A stretch of DNA of 64,000 bases, taken from positions 15,335,161 through 15,399,160 of the forward strand of contig CM055071.1 of assembly GCA_029204045.2 (NCBI GenBank), in the 5' to 3' direction. The position numbers and the translations under genes were made by a program. Shown here piece by piece: positions 23,632 to 36,071 of this stretch (its first letter is position 1; every line of letters begins with the position of its first letter). This DNA comes from Tillandsia leiboldiana. Taxonomy: Eukaryota > Streptophyta > Magnoliopsida > Poales > Bromeliaceae. Below the pieces are notes generated by a model. That model was not told the origin of the DNA and searched no databases. It was given only the letters and a program-made list of their open reading frames with translations.

Positions 23632-23768
23632 AGAGAGAGAGAGAGAGAGAGAGTCGGACGAGGGTGGAAAGCTTGGGTGTAACCGGTACTCCTAAATAGA
23701 GATGGACTAAAGTTACCTGCTGTCACTTTGTTCTGAGACATCGCGTCTTCCACCGTGGTAGTCCAGGG
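23632..23768. other. Unassigned 137 bp with (AG)n, between SV3 and SV4
   Basis: An (AG)n run occupies 23632-23653. The remaining sequence matches none of the elements in the window and shows no coding frame. It may be the only host-derived DNA here, or a scrap of another repeat. Confidence 0.6.
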
Positions 23769-24069
23769 TGTTGGGTCATACTTAATATGGATCTAAATAG
23801 GGGAAAAAACACCTAGAGGGGGGTGAATAGGTGTAAACAATAAACTCAAAAATCTTTGCGCAATAAAAACCCAATGCGGAAATGAAAATAACACGTAAGA
23901 TTTTACGTGGAAAACTCCAAAACCAGGAGTAAAAAATCACGGGACCGATAACACGGTGAAATCAACTAAGATTATAACACGTACAAAGGTGATATAACGC
24001 ACTCACAGACGACTCAACCTTTTTCCATACGCTCCGAGTTGATCTTCTCCGCTCGCTCCGCAACGCGCC

Positions 24070-24248
24070 TCGAATCCACGATTTGCGTCCAACGCCGAAT
24101 CCACGGCGTCAAACGTCGAGTCCACGACGTCTGACCGAATCCACGGTCTCCACCAGGTAGTACGTCTCGATCACATGAACGTACCTCGCTCCGAATCCAC
24201 GAGAGCGGTAGCACCTTGAATCCACAAGGCCACGCGAATCCACGCGCC
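24070..24248 (-). repeat. SV4 LTR hairpin array (TGGATT loops)
   Basis: Minus-strand stems CGCG, CCTTG, CGCTC(T)CG, GACCG, ACGTCG and ACGCCG are intact with their complements. One loop reads TGGACT on an intact stem. The fourth and last members are degraded. Confidence 0.6.
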
Positions 24249-24542
24249 GATTTTGGGGAAAAATCGTTGTTTTGTTGGTGGTGATGATCCGCCGAATACT
24301 TAGATCAAAGATAGATCGGAAATGCCATCTAAGTATTCATTAATTTGATTCTACTCAAAATCTGAGTATGAAAACCTAGAATCAAATTAATCAATATAGA
24401 TGAAGAAACATAGATTTAAATCTAGTTATTTCCTTTCTTCTCTATATGTGGATCTCTAAGTTTTTCTCCGTTAATTTTTATCTGTCATTTCCCAGAGATA
24501 AAACTTAGTGTGGATTACCCTAAAAGATAGAATTAGGGTTTA

Positions 24543-24896
24543 CTTATAGGTTAGAAACCATTGGAAGAGGATAAGAATCAAAAACTGATTGTAAAAGAAT
24601 TTTTTCCCGCACGACGGTCCGGACCGGATTAGCTCGTTCAGTACTGTCGTTGTTTTCCAGAGAATTCCTGAAAAATTAAGGTTCGGGGTCCGGAACGAAA
24701 TCCACGGTCCGGACTGTTCATGCAGTTTCAGTAAACTCCACGTTCGGGGTCCGGAACAAAAACCTATGGTCCGGACTGTTCATGCAGTTTCACAAAATCC
24801 ACATTCGGGGTCCGAAACAAAACAGGGATGTTCAGGACTGGATTTGTGCATGAACTACCAACGTTCGGGGTCCGGACTGTAGTCCCCTGTTCCGGA
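24543..24896 (-). promoter_or_regulatory. SV4 LTR promoter: TCCGGA array
   Basis: TCCGGA cores (two mutated) at 24618, 24689, 24708, 24750, 24770, 24811, 24831, 24871 and 24891; spacings 71, 19, 42, 20, 41, 20, 40 and 20. Flanks mostly GG before and AC after, as in SV1. Confidence 0.68.
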
Positions 24897-25125
24897 TCCT
24901 GAACATGTAACTTGTCCAGTTTTTGATTTTTATGCGATTAAAAATCCATCCAAGTGTTTCTACATTATAAGAAGTATTCAGATCACCATTAATGTTTAGT
25001 TAAACTTACCTGATCATTTTGAATTCTTCTTCCTTGAGATTGAGGTATATGATCCAAGCTTCTTCATCTTCAATCTTCAAGACTTAAACACTTTCACGAA
25101 ATACGCCAAAACAAAATCCTTAACA

Positions 25126-25140
25126 ATCTCCCCCTTTGGC
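25126..25140 (-). other. SV4 polypurine tract
   Basis: GCCAAAGGGGGAGAT on the minus strand, next to the 3' LTR. Confidence 0.88.
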
Positions 25141-25776
25141 GGTTTCGTGACAAAACGGAGATCCACTTAAGAAAATTCAAAAAGATATTTTTGTTGCTAT
25201 CACCATACAACAAAAATTTACAATTGAGATCCAAATAAACTAAATACATGAGATAAACTCCTAAAACAAACTCTAGACTTACACGTTTGTACTCTCTGCA
25301 AAAAGAAGTAATTCTTGACAAGAAAGATCGTTAGATACCTCAAGAAATTTTTGCATTCAAAAACCAAACAGAGATAGAGTTTATACTCACCATGACATTT
25401 ATGAACTCAGATATGTGTTAAAATAACAATCAGAGATAGACATATCTTCTAAGCAATAAAATTCAAATGTCATAAATTTGTTAGTAATCAAACAACTTGT
25501 TAGTAATAATACATGCCCAATAGTTAGTCGAATAGTTAGTCGAGGCATGCATTTAATCACAATACAAAACCAAAAGTTGTTTGATACTTACCTTCCAGGT
25601 TTCATTCCAAAAGTTCTCACAATTTGTCAAACCATTGTTCACCAATTGTTCATATCTCTCTCCCCCTTTTTGTCACTAAAGTAGCCAAAATTACAAAATA
25701 AAGGAGAGTTAAAAGTTCAAAAAAGAAAATTTAGGAACTAAAACTAAAAACCTGCAAAACAGAAAATTAAAAAGAA
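25141..25776 (-). other. SV4 ORF3-to-PPT spacer
   Basis: Non-coding; contains the second purine-rich run (complement of ctctctccccctttttgtc near 25656-25674). Nothing else is recognised. Confidence 0.65.
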
Positions 25777-25892
25777 TCAATCTTCGGACTCTGAGTCCTC
25801 AGAGCTACTACAGCCCATCTTCGAAAACAGCTTCTTGACCAACTTAGTCATTGACGTGAACTTCTTTGTCAAGGTGATCTGGGTTGCTGTGA
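25777..25892 (-). pseudogene. SV4 ORF3, last 38 codons (separated by TEK1)
   Basis: Minus strand: TATQITLTKKFTSM, LVKKLFSKMGC, then the acidic tail SSSEDSESED and TGA at 25777-25779. It continues the text that stops at ELELI at 36072 on the other side of TEK1. Confidence 0.88.
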
Positions 25893-26189
25893 TGTCACGC
25901 CCCGGGGGTTTCGCTCAGCGGAAAGAAAGAGTTGTTAGCTTGACGTTTAATATTTTTTTTTTTTGAAATTTGCCCCTTTCCCGGCGCGTGCCCAGACCCG
26001 CCGCATATACAGATTTACTCGACAAGCGGGCAGAGTCTCCTCTGTATATGCACGGCGTCGCGGTTAATACAACAGTTAACACAAGCATTCATTCAATCAC
26101 AACAGTGCGGAACATAACTACGAATGCGAACTAGAAACAATGCCCGAGGCCAGTCAAGTTGAAAGGATAAACTCACAGTTTTGAAAACA

Positions 26190-26340
26190 GGTCCACATGA
26201 CCCAAGGTTTTGAAAACAGTTTGGAAAGATGCCATAAATCCACAGGGTTTGGAAAATAGGTCCACACGACCCAAGGTTTTGAAAACAGTTTTGAAATCCC
26301 ATAAATCCACATGGTTTGGAAAACGGGTCCACACGACCCC
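26190..26340 (-). repeat. Tandem repeat in TEK1 3' LTR, 67-69 bp, 2.2 copies
   Basis: Units start with GGTCCACA at 26190, 26259 and 26326. The same array is at 33833-33983 in the other LTR. Confidence 0.85.
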
Positions 26341-27335
26341 AAATTTTTAAAGATAGTTTTCGAAGTTCTTTTCTTTTCTTTTCTAGTTGTTTTGCTTTGA
26401 AAAACGGCCGAACGGGGATAATAAAAGAACCATTATTCCATATCCAGAGCAAAAGTAATCAACATCCACACCGACCCCACAAGGGTATCGAGAACCACAC
26501 AGTAACCTACAGTATCAAATGAAATGCAAGGAAAGGTAAAGGAGATACAGACTAGGGCTCCACACGGCCCGACTACTCCTGCCTCGGCCTCACCGTCGTC
26601 TACCGCTCACCCCTGGAAGAACCTGTCACGGAGTGGGTAGTCAGCGACACATGATAATAATAATGGGCAAGAAAGAATGCCAAACCCAACTGTAAGACTA
26701 TCCGGAGCAACCACTCTGCTCATTGGAAAAGTAACACGCGAACAACTGTAACACCAGTAACACCTATACACCGGACCTCGCCGGGCACCTACCCCGACGG
26801 ATCGCACCGCTCACACCTTGGAGCACCTGACCTCGTCGGGCACCTATCCCGACAGATCGCACCGCTCCCACCTTGATGCCTCAAACCCCACACCTACGGG
26901 GGCCACCACTACATCACCTCGTGGGTTTACACGGGTCGGAGACCGCTTTCCCGGAAAAGAGCACCCTTTGCGGTGGCCAGACCACGGGTGCGCGTGTCGC
27001 AACTACGAGCATAGTGACCAAGATACAGGATAATATCGCAATCATAGAGACCGTCAGCATTAGTACCAAAAATATGCAATTAGTAACCTTCCAAATAACA
27101 CCGATTTTATACTTAGTCTCAAAGGAAACCCACCTTTTGTTGTCGCACTCCTGATCGATGCTAGGTTCTCCCGCGTCTCGTGTGTTCACCCGGACCTACA
27201 CGAACCCGCCGCACAAGAGTCAGTAACTCAAAACTCTGAACAGAAGAAGACTGCGGGCGCCCGACTCTTCCAGTCGATCCTGCGGCATGCCCAGCAGATT
27301 TGGTGAAGGTGGCGACGCCCCCCGGTGAGGCCAAC

Positions 27336-27760
27336 GACGCGGACGGCCCACGGCTCCCGCGGGGCACCCGGTCCCCCGCCCCGCGCCGCCGTATGCGGCG
27401 CTGCCCGCACGCGCGGGTGCGCGCGTGCCCGGCCCCGCGAGGGCTGCGCGGGCGCGCTGCCTGCACGCGCGGTGTGCGCGCGTGCCCGGCCCCGCACGGC
27501 TGCGCAGCCGCACCGCTGCATGCGGGTGCCCTACGCATGTGGGGCTGCGCGGCCGCGCTGCCGCACGCGGGGCCTGCGCGAGCGCGCCGCCCGATGCGGT
27601 GTCGCCCGCATGCGGGTTGCGTGCGCGCGGCCTCGCGCGGCCCGTGCGGCCGCGCGCCCGCATGCGGTGCCGCCCGCATGCGCGGCCCCGCGCGGCCGTG
27701 TGGCCGCGCCACCCGCATGCGGTGTGCCCTCATGTGCGGCTCCGCGCGTGCCGGAATCCG
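27336..27760. repeat. CpG-saturated repeat block in TEK1 3' LTR
   Basis: Dense CG/GC text with recurring GCCCGCATGCGG-type palindromes and GCGCGGCCC. The counterpart in the other LTR is 34972-35390. It would be heavily methylated if silenced. Confidence 0.75.
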
Positions 27761-28441
27761 GCGACGACTGCCCTCTTCTTTCTCCACCCCCCCCCCCCGT
27801 TTGCTACAACGAGAAACAAGAAAGCACAGAATCAAGAACCCTAAATTATTCTCACCTCGGTTTCGTCGCTTAGGTTGGTCGAGGGGAGGATCGTTGGTTC
27901 TTGCGTGCTCGAGTATCGAAGGGTGTGCACGGCGGTCTTCCCTCTCCCGGTTGCTCGCCTTGGTCCTCCTCCCGATCGGTGGGAAGGAAAGGGGAAGTCG
28001 GTTCCCGTTGCGCTTGGGGTCGCGTACGCTAGGGTGAGGGGAGTGGGAAAAAGTGGAACCTAACCCCAAACCACAAGATAAACCAAGCTGGTCATAACAC
28101 GGGCAGTGGAAATTAAACTAAACCACACAGAAGGACTAGATCGATCGGTCACGAACCAGGGTCCGGTCTGCCTCGATAACCGTGCAAGTCGTCTAAACAG
28201 CAAGCAACCTTCTCGAATTTATTCTGGGAGCTTCCGGTGTCGGAATCCAAAACGATCGCACCGTCGTTCTCCGTTTCGCGAGCTAGTTATTGCCTAAAAG
28301 TACCGCGAGCCCCGACGGTCTGCCCATAAATAAAAAGTATTAGTTTCCCCCTCCGGACCCCCGAAGCGAAAAAACGGCGCCCAAAAACAAAAGAACCCAA
28401 GATTAAAAGATCAAATTATTTTACAACCAGTGGCCACTACA

Positions 28442-28455
28442 CCACTCACACTCTT
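28442..28455 (-). other. TEK1 polypurine tract
   Basis: AAGAGTGTGAGTGG on the minus strand, directly before TGTAGTGG; compare AAGAGGTGAGTGG in TEK2. Confidence 0.75.
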
Positions 28456-29800
28456 AAAAACGAGTTTCTTCCCCGAAAATCAGTCCTGGGTTGCTGGTAA
28501 AAAGATTGGGGTAGCCCTCCCGCATCTTTGCCTCCAGCTCCCACGTCGCTTCCCGCTCCTCGTGGTTGCTCCAGAGCACTTTCACATAGGGGATGGCTCG
28601 ATTTCCGCAGCGTCTTGCTCTCCCTTGCTAGTGATTCGCACCGGTGGTTTCCTCGAAGCTTAGGTCCTCCTCCAGTTCGAGCGTCGAGACGTCCAGAACG
28701 TGCGATGGGTCGGGGAGGTCTTTCTTTAACATCGACACGTGGAACACGCCGTGGACCCGACTGAGGTTCGGTGGTAGGCAGGCGGTAAGCCACTGGGCCA
28801 ATACGCTCCAGGATCTCGAACGGCCCCCACAAACCGTGGGCTCAGCTTGCCTTTCAGCCCGAAGCGCTTGATTCCTCTTGACGACGAGACCCGCAGAAAC
28901 ACATGTTCTCCCACCTGGAATTCTAGGTCGCGGCGTCTCCGATCCATGTAGCTCTTTTGTCGACTCTGGGCGGTCAGTAGGCGCTTCCTGATGAGGCGTA
29001 CCTTCTCTTCAGTTTCCTCCACCAGTCGGGTACCAAGAACTTCCGTTCTCCTAAGTCGTCCCAACAGATCGGGATCGGCAGCGTCTGCCGTATAAGGCCT
29101 CGTAGGGTGCCATCTGGACGCTGGCCTGGTAGCTGTTGTTGTAGGCGAATTCGACGAGGGGCAGGTAACGCTCCCAACCGACCCCCCCAGTCTAGTACAC
29201 AGGCTCGCAGCAGGTCCTCCAGCGTCTGGATCACTCGCTCCGACTGTCTGTCCGTCTGCGGGTGGAAGGCCGTGCTGAACTGTAGTTTGGTCCCCAAGGC
29301 CTGCTGTAGACTTTGCCAAAACTTCGAAACAAAGCGTGTGTCTCTATCCGATGTGATCGATGCCGGCACTCCATGCAGTCTCACTATCTCGCTGAGGTAG
29401 ACTTGAGCCAACCGCTCTCTGGTCCAGGTTGTGTGAATGGGTAGGAAGTGCGCTGACTTGGTTAGCCGGTCCACAATGACCCAGATTGCGTCGTGCCCCT
29501 GCTGTGAACGTGGAATCCAGTGACGAAAGTCCATGGTGATCTGATCCCATTTCCACTGTGGCACCGGTAAGGGTTGTAGCTTTCCCGCCGGCCGCTGATG
29601 CTCTGCCTTTATCTGCTGACATACCAGGCAATGCGCTACATGATGAGTCACATCCCCCTTCAGCTTGGGCCACCAGAAAGTCTGCTTGAGGTCCCTGTAC
29701 ATCTTCGTGCCCCCTGGGTGTGCCGCATAAGGGGCGCGGTGTGCCTCAGCTAGGATTTCCTCCTTCAATTTCGGGGTATCCGGCACGCAAATCCGCCCGC
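28456..29800 (-). pseudogene. TEK1 integrase with chromodomain-like C-terminus (broken)
   Basis: Minus strand: zinc-binding part (HPGGTKMYRDL, CLVCQQ), catalytic core with ITMDF, SDRDTRF and a TDRQSERVIQ segment (usual Gly replaced by Arg), then LLTAQSRQKSYMDRRRR and GEHVFLRVSSSRG. The tail DPSHVLDVSTLELEEDLSFEE and WSNHEEREATWEL, in several frames, is the degenerate chromodomain typical of the Tekay clade, thought to guide insertion. Frameshifts near 29150, 29060, 28800 and 28620 and at least one stop break it. Confidence 0.88.
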
Positions 29801-31920
29801 GGAAACCGTAGAGTGCCGTCGCCTTCCACTGAAAGTCACATTCTTGATCCGGTGAGATCTTGTCTCGTACGAGCTGTAAGTGCGAGTCCGCCTACTGTCC
29901 CTCTCGAATTTTCTTGAATAGCGTCGGCTTTACCACCAAAGCCATCAGTTGTGCAACCGTGCCCACTAGTACTACCTCCAACTTCATTCGTGAAAATTCC
30001 GCGATCAAGGTGCTTTGCTCAGTTATCGCGCGTGCGACGCCTCTTCTGGTTGCCCCTTCCTGCTCAAAGCGTCTGCCACTACGTTTGCTTTCCCAGGGTG
30101 GTACTGGATTGTTAGATCGTAATCCTTCAATAGTTCAAGCCACCGCCTCTGTCGCAAATTTAGTTCCTTTTGGGTGAACAGGTACTTGAGACTTTGGTGG
30201 TCAGAAAAATGTTACAGTGGACACCAAAGAGGTAGTGTCTCCATAACTTTAGAACAAAGACCACTGCAGCCAGTTCCAAATCGTGTATCGGGTAATTCTT
30301 TTCGTAATCCTTCAGTTGCCTGGAAGCGTAGGCTATTACTTTCCCTGTTGCATCAATACACCCCCAAGGCCGATCCTCGATGCGTTGCAGTACACCTCAT
30401 AGTCCTCTCCGGGTGTTGGTAGTACAAGAATTGGTGCCCTGGCTAGCCTTCTTTTGAGTTCTTCGAAGCTCTCCTGGCATTGTGTCGACCACACAAACTT
30501 TTATCCTTTCCTAGTCAACCGGTTCAGAGGGGCGGCTATCTTCGAGAAGCCCTCGACAAAGCGTCGGTAGTACCCAGCCAGGCCCAAGAAACTGCGGATC
30601 TCCGTTACCGTGGTTGGCGGCTGCCAGGCTGTTACTGATTCCACCTTCTTGGGATCCACGGTGATTCCTTTTGCCGAGATCACGTGCCCTAAAAAGCCCA
30701 CCTCGCGTAGCCAGAATTCGCACTTCTTGAGTTTAGCGAATAACTCGTGGTCTCTGAGGGTCTGGAGGATCATTCGCAGATGTTGCTCGTGCTCCTTGTC
30801 AGTGGGTGAATAGATCAGTATGTCGTCGATGAAGACCACTACGAACCAGTCTAGGAAAGGCCTAAAAACTCGGTTCATCATATCCATGAAGACCGCGGGG
30901 GCGTTCGTAAGCCCGAAAGGCATAACAGTAAATTCGTAGTGACCATACCGGGTCCGGAAGGCGGTCCTTGGAATATCCTCGTTCCGAACCCCAAAGCTGG
31001 TGGTAGCCCGATTGCAGATCAATCTTTGAGAAGACCGTCGCTCCTCGTAGCTGGTCGAAGAGGTCGTCAATTCTGGGCAGGGGGTACTTGTTCTTCACCG
31101 TCACCTTGTTTATTCCTCTGTAGTCGATGCAGAGTCGCAGACTTCCATCTTTCTTTCGCACAAAGAGCACCGGTGCGCCCCAGGGCGACACACTCGGCCT
31201 GATGAACCCTTGTCCAAGAGGTCCTCCAGTTGCGCCTTAAGCTCCTTCAATTCCGCGAAGGCCATTCGGTACGGCGCCTTCGAAATAGGTTGCGTGCCCG
31301 GTAGAAGTTCGATAGGGAACACTACCTCCTGCTCAGGGGGCATCCCGGGCAGCTCCGTCGGGAAAACATCGGGAAAATCCCTTACTACTGGGATGTCTGC
31401 CGGTGTCCCCGAGGGTCGGGCGATTAAGTCCACAGACGCCAAATAGGCCACACACCCGCCCTCTACCAGTCTCCGGGCTCGTGCCGCTGAGATGACCGCT
31501 GGGAAGGAGGTGCTCTTGCACGCCAGATACACATTTTTTAGGGAAACTTGGTTCCTGTAGTTGCACCATCCGCTTCTCGCAGTCGATAAGCACTTGGTAC
31601 CTGAGAGCCAATCCATGCCCAACACCACGTCGTACTCCTTCAGGGGAATTACCACCAAATCCCAAGGACAAGGCAGTCACCCTAGTTTAATCGGGCAGGT
31701 GGCCACCAAATGGTCGCCTCCAGTGTCCCACCCGCCGTCTGGACCGTCAATCGGTTTTGGAGAAGGTGTCCTCCCCGAGGTCATGCATAAACACGTAGTC
31801 ACAAGAAATGAACGAGTGTGTTGCTCCAGTATCAACGAGGGTTCTAGCTCGGAATTTGAAACAGAAGTAATACCTGCAAGCACGTCCTCCGGCCTGTCCG
31901 TCTCTTGGGGGTCATGAATA
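29801..31920 (-). pseudogene. TEK1 protease, reverse transcriptase and RNase H (broken)
   Basis: Minus strand: protease motif LVDTGATHSFIS near 31810-31841; linker VVLGMDWLSG; reverse transcriptase with SPWGAPVLFVRKKDG, RLCIDYRGINKVT, FGLTNAPAVFMDMM and the catalytic FIDD at about 30822-30833; then RNase H (YEVYCNASRIGLG). The RNase H motif has Asn where TEK2 has the catalytic Asp (YCDASRSGLG). Frameshifts near 31670, 31190, 31020 and across 30480-29850. Confidence 0.88.
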
Positions 31921-33308
31921 AACTAGTCCGCCCGGTTGAGGTTGCCTTGTCTCCTCGCGCCGCGACGCCGGGGGCCTAGAGGTCGACCCTAAAGGAGCTT
32001 TCCCCGCCCGGAGAACTGTGGCGAAGGCGTGGATGCGGCAGAGGAGGCTGGTCCCACGGCTAGGGGGCAGTTGCGGCAGAAGTGCCCCTGCTTGCCGTAG
32101 CGAAAGCAATGATCGACTCTCTGGGGCAGTCTAGCACCTGGTGTGCCCCCCCACAGATTACACAAGGCCTGTCCCCCGGCCTCGGTCCTCCTGCAGGTGC
32201 GCTCCGGGATCCTGACTGTGGTCTCCACCGCTTGGGGGGTCGGCTTCCACTGGAAGAACCCCCCCCGTAGTACTGTTGTTGTCGCTTCTTATCCTCATGG
32301 CGCGCCGGGGCCTCCCTCTTGGCGCGTGTAACTGCGAACCCACGCTCGACCACAGTGGCCCGGTCGACCACTTTCTGGAACGTGTGCAAGTCGGCTGCCT
32401 GTACCACTTGGAAGATATCACTTCGCAATCCATCCACAAAAAGTTGCGCCTTGTGGGCTTCGTCCCTTATGACGAAAGGGACGCAATTTGCCAAACGCAC
32501 GAATTCGCGCTGATATTCCATGACTGTCTTGCTCCCCTGCTGGATATGGTTCAAGTCGTCCTCTAGTTTCTTTTTGACGCTATTGGTGAAGAAAGCCCCA
32601 AACAACTCCTGCTTGAACGTCGTCCACGATGGAAGCACGGTGCTCTTGGTGGGGTCGGGGCGCACCGTCTTCCACCATAAGCGGGCATTTCCCCCCAGAC
32701 AGTGGACCGCTAGGGGAACCCGCTCACAGTCCTCCATGAGCAAGTCTTCAAATAGCTTTTCCATCGATCCCACCCAGTCCTCGACGACCCAAGGGTCGGT
32801 CATTTCTCCCTCGAAAACGGGTGGATCATATTTCTTGAAATCCGCCACGTTGGCTCGTACCCGCTCCCGCTCCGTCAGTGAAGCTGTCCCCTCTCCCGCA
32901 GCGGCGGCGGCCACAGTAGGAACGGGTGCCACCATGGTCTCCCCCGAGGTACCCCCGCCGAGGGCCCCCGGAGCCGGCCCCATGGATGCTGTTGGGGGTG
33001 CTGCTACCGGCGTCGAAGTCTGGGCTGATGTTGTCCCCGGCCGCCGCTACCGGTGGAGGGGCCATTCCTGCCCCGGTCCCCGTCACTTGCGGTACTGCTG
33101 CTGGCGCGGTTGGCCCCTGTGGAGGGGCCTGAGCGACCGTCACCGTCGCGGCTGGGAGCCGTTGCGTCAACTGACGCACATGATCAGTGAGGGTCGCCAG
33201 CTGCCCCGCCATCTCTCGCAGTTGCTGCCGCAGGAGTTGGTTCTCCTCGGCCGTCGATGCCGTCGCATCTGCCCCCCCGTCCCCGGCCGACGCTCTAGTT
33301 CGGACCAT
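31921..33308 (-). pseudogene. TEK1 gag (broken)
   Basis: ATG at 33308 (MVRTRASAG). An N-terminal helix (LLRQQLREMAGQL) is followed by a Pro/Ala-rich linker, the capsid domain (VVEDWVGSMEKLFEDL, CLGGNARLWWKTV, VMEYQREFVRLANCVPF) and two knuckles: CVICGGAHQVLDC, then a frameshift, then CFRYGKQGHFCRNC near 32060-32115. In the second the second Cys is Tyr. A frameshift also occurs near 32950. The capsid domain is what TEK2 lacks. Confidence 0.88.
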
Positions 33309-33516
33309 TGTCTGTACACACATGCAACCAAAACATTAGTCCTAGTCTCTGCTAGAACAACAACCCTACATCGAGAGAGAAAGAAACTACACTTTCCTCC
33401 CCCCCCGATCACTCACGTCCTACACCCCTATGTCCTACACATTTCATTTATTCGAAGCTACGTGTGGTATTACCGTGGTGTTGGACCTTCACTGTTGTGA
33501 TTAAAAGAAAACCTGT
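33309..33516 (-). other. TEK1 untranslated leader
   Basis: Non-coding sequence between the PBS and the gag ATG. Nothing is recognised. Confidence 0.6.
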
Positions 33517-33527
33517 CTCTGATACCA
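33517..33527 (-). other. TEK1 primer-binding site (initiator-Met tRNA)
   Basis: TGGTATCAGAG on the minus strand, a few bases inside the 5' LTR. It matches the 3' end complement of plant initiator methionine tRNA. Confidence 0.88.
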
Positions 33528-33535
33528 TCTTAATC

Positions 33536-36071
33536 TGTCACGCCCCGGGGGTTTTGCTCAACGAAAAGAAAGAGTTGTTAGCTTGGCGTTTAATATTTTT
33601 TTTTTTGAAATTTGCCCCTTCCCTGGCGCGTGCCAAGACCCGCCGCATATACATATTTACTCGACAAACGGGCAGAGTCTCCTCTGTATATGCACGGCGT
33701 CGCGGTTAATACAACAGTTAAACACAAGCATTCATTCAATCACAACAGTGCGGAACATAACTACGAATGCGAACTAGAAACAATGCCCGAGGCCTGTCAA
33801 GTTGAAAGGATAAACTCACAGTTTTGAAAACAGGTCCACACGACCCAAGGTTTTGAAAATAGTTTGGAAAGATGCCATAAATCCACAGGGTTTGGAAAAC
33901 AGGTCCACACGACCCAAGGTTTTGAAAACAGTTTTGAAATCCCATAAATCCACATGGTTTGGAAAACGGGTCCACACGACCCCAGATTTTTAAAGATAGT
34001 TTTCGAAGTTCTTTTCTTTTCTTTTCTAGTTGTTTTGCTTTGAAAAATGGCCGAACGGGGATAATAAAAGAACCATTATTCCATATCCTGAGCAAAAGTA
34101 ATCAACATCCACACCGACCCCACAAGGGTATCGAGAACCACACAGTAACCTACAGTATCAAATGAAATGCAAGGAAAGGTAAAGAAGATACAGACTAGGG
34201 CTCCACACGGCCCGACTACTCCTGCCTCGGCCTCACCGTCGTCTACCGCTCACCCCTGGAAGAACCTATCACGGAGTGGGTAGTCAGCGACACATGATAA
34301 TAATAATGGGCAAGAAAGAATGCCAAACCCAACTGTAAGACTATCCGGAGCAACCACTCTGCTCATTGGAAAAGTAACACGCGAACACCTGTAACACCTG
34401 TAACACCTATACACCGGACCTCGCCGGGCACCTACCCCGACGGATCGCACCGCTCACACCTTGGAGCACCTGACCTCGTCGGGCACCTATCCCGACGGAT
34501 CGCACCGCTCCCACCTTGATGCCTCAAACCCCACACCTACGGGGGCCCCCACTACATCACCTCGTGGGTTTACACGGGTCAGAGACCGCTTTCCCGGAAA
34601 AGAGCACCCTTTGCGGTGGCCAGACCGCGGGTGTGCGTGTCGAACCTACGAGCATAGTGACCAAGATATAGGATAATATCGCAATCATAGAGACCGTCAG
34701 CATTAGTACCAAAAATATGCAATTAGTAACCTTCCAAATAACACCGATTTTATACTTAGTCTCAAAGGAAACCCACCTTTTGTTGTCGCACTCCTGATCG
34801 ATGCTAGGTTCTCCCGCGTCTCGGTGTGTTCACCCGGACCTACACGAACCCGTCGCACAAGAGTCAGTAACTCAAAACTCTGAACAGAAGAAGACTGCGG
34901 GGCGCCCGACTCTTCCAGTCGATCATGCGGCATGCCCAGCAGATTTGGCGAAGGTGGCGATGCCCCCCGGTGAGGCCAACGACGCGGACGGCCCACGGCT
35001 CCCGCGGGACACCCGGTCCCCCGCCCCGCGCGGCCCGTATGCGGCGCTGCCCATACGCGCGGGTGCGCGCGTGCCCGGCCCCGCGCGGGCTGCGCGGGCG
35101 CACTGCCTGCACGCGCGGGTGCGCGCGTGCCCGGCCCCGCGCGGCTGCGCAGCCGCACCGCCTGCATGCGGGTGCCGCCCGCATGTGGGGTTGCGCGGCC
35201 GCGCTGCCCGCACGCGGGGCTGCGCGAGCGCCCGCATGCGGGTTGCGTGCGCGCGGCCTCGCGCGGCCCGTGCGGCCGCGCCGCCCGCATGCGGTGCCGC
35301 CCGCATGCGCAGCCCTGCGCGGCCCGTGTGGCCGCCCCGCCCGCATGCGGTCCTGCCCTCATGTGCGGCTCCGCGCGTGCCAGAATCCGGCGACGACACC
35401 CTCTTCTTTCTTCCCCCCCCCCCCGTTTGCTACAAACGAGAAAATAAGAAAGCAAGAAATCAAGAACCATAAATTATTCTCACCTCGGTTTCGGCGCTTA
35501 GGTTGGTCGAGGGGAGGATCATTGGTTCTTGCGTGCCCGGTATCGAAGGGTGTGCCGGCGGTCTTCCCTCTCCTCGGTTGCTCCGCCTTAGTCCTCCTCA
35601 CGATCGGTGGGAAGGAAAAGGGGAAGTCAGTTCCTCGTTGCGCTTGGGGTCGCGTACGCCTAGGGTGAGGGGAGTGGGAAAAGTGGAACCCTAACCCCAA
35701 ACCACAAGATAAACCAAGCGGTCATAACACGGGCAGTGGAAAATTAAACTAAACCACACAGAAGGACTAGATCGATCGGTCACGAACCAGGGTCCGGTCT
35801 GCCTTGATAACCGTGCAAGTCGTCTAAACAGCAAGCAACCTTCCCGAATTTATTCTGGGAGCTTCCGGTGTCGGAATCCAAAACCGATCGCGCCGTCGTT
35901 CTCCGTTTCGCGAGCTTTATTGCCTAAAAATACCCGCGAGCCCCGGCGGTCTGCCCGGAAATAAAAAGTATTAGTTCACCCTCCGGACCCCCGAAGCAAA
36001 AAACGACGCCCAAAAACTAAAGAACCCAAGATTAAAAGATCCAAATTATTTTAAAACCAGTGGCCACTACA
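33536..36071 (-). repeat. TEK1 5' LTR (2536 bp)
   Basis: Plus-strand view TGTCACGCCCCGGGG ... GGCCACTACA. Same internal order as the 3' LTR: tandem array 33833-33983, CpG block 34972-35390, then pyrimidine-rich DNA with an aaccctaacc motif near 35686. Confidence 0.92.

Larger units (their letters stand above)
23769..25125 (-). repeat. SV4 3' LTR (1357 bp)
   Basis: Minus-strand start TGTTAAGGATTTTG at 25125; end at 23769 (...ATGACCCAACA). Contains the palindrome array, a weak TATAAGTA box near 24543-24550 and the hairpin array. Confidence 0.92.
25893..28441 (-). repeat. TEK1 3' LTR (2549 bp)
   Basis: Plus-strand view TGTCACGCCCCGGGG ... GGCCACTACA. Contains a tandem of 67-69 bp units (26190-26340) and a CpG-saturated block (27336-27760). 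Open frames across the CpG block are composition artefacts. Confidence 0.92.
25893..36071 (-). mobile_element. TEK1: Ty3/gypsy Tekay-type chromovirus, complete but decayed, in SV4 ORF3
   Basis: Two LTRs (25893-28441 and 33536-36071), initiator-Met PBS at 33517-33527, gag, protease, reverse transcriptase, RNase H, integrase and a chromodomain-like tail, all on the minus strand and all frameshifted. Flanking 5-mers TGTGA (25888-25892) and GATGA (36072-36076) share three of five bases, a decayed target duplication at best; the element's identity as an insertion rests on the interrupted ORF3. The first 330 bp of the two LTRs differ at roughly 3% by eye, older than SV5. Confidence 0.93.

Noticed and set aside
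23632..23768. A host gene fragment between SV3 and SV4
   Set aside because: Only 137 bp, with a microsatellite and no coding frame or recognisable motif.
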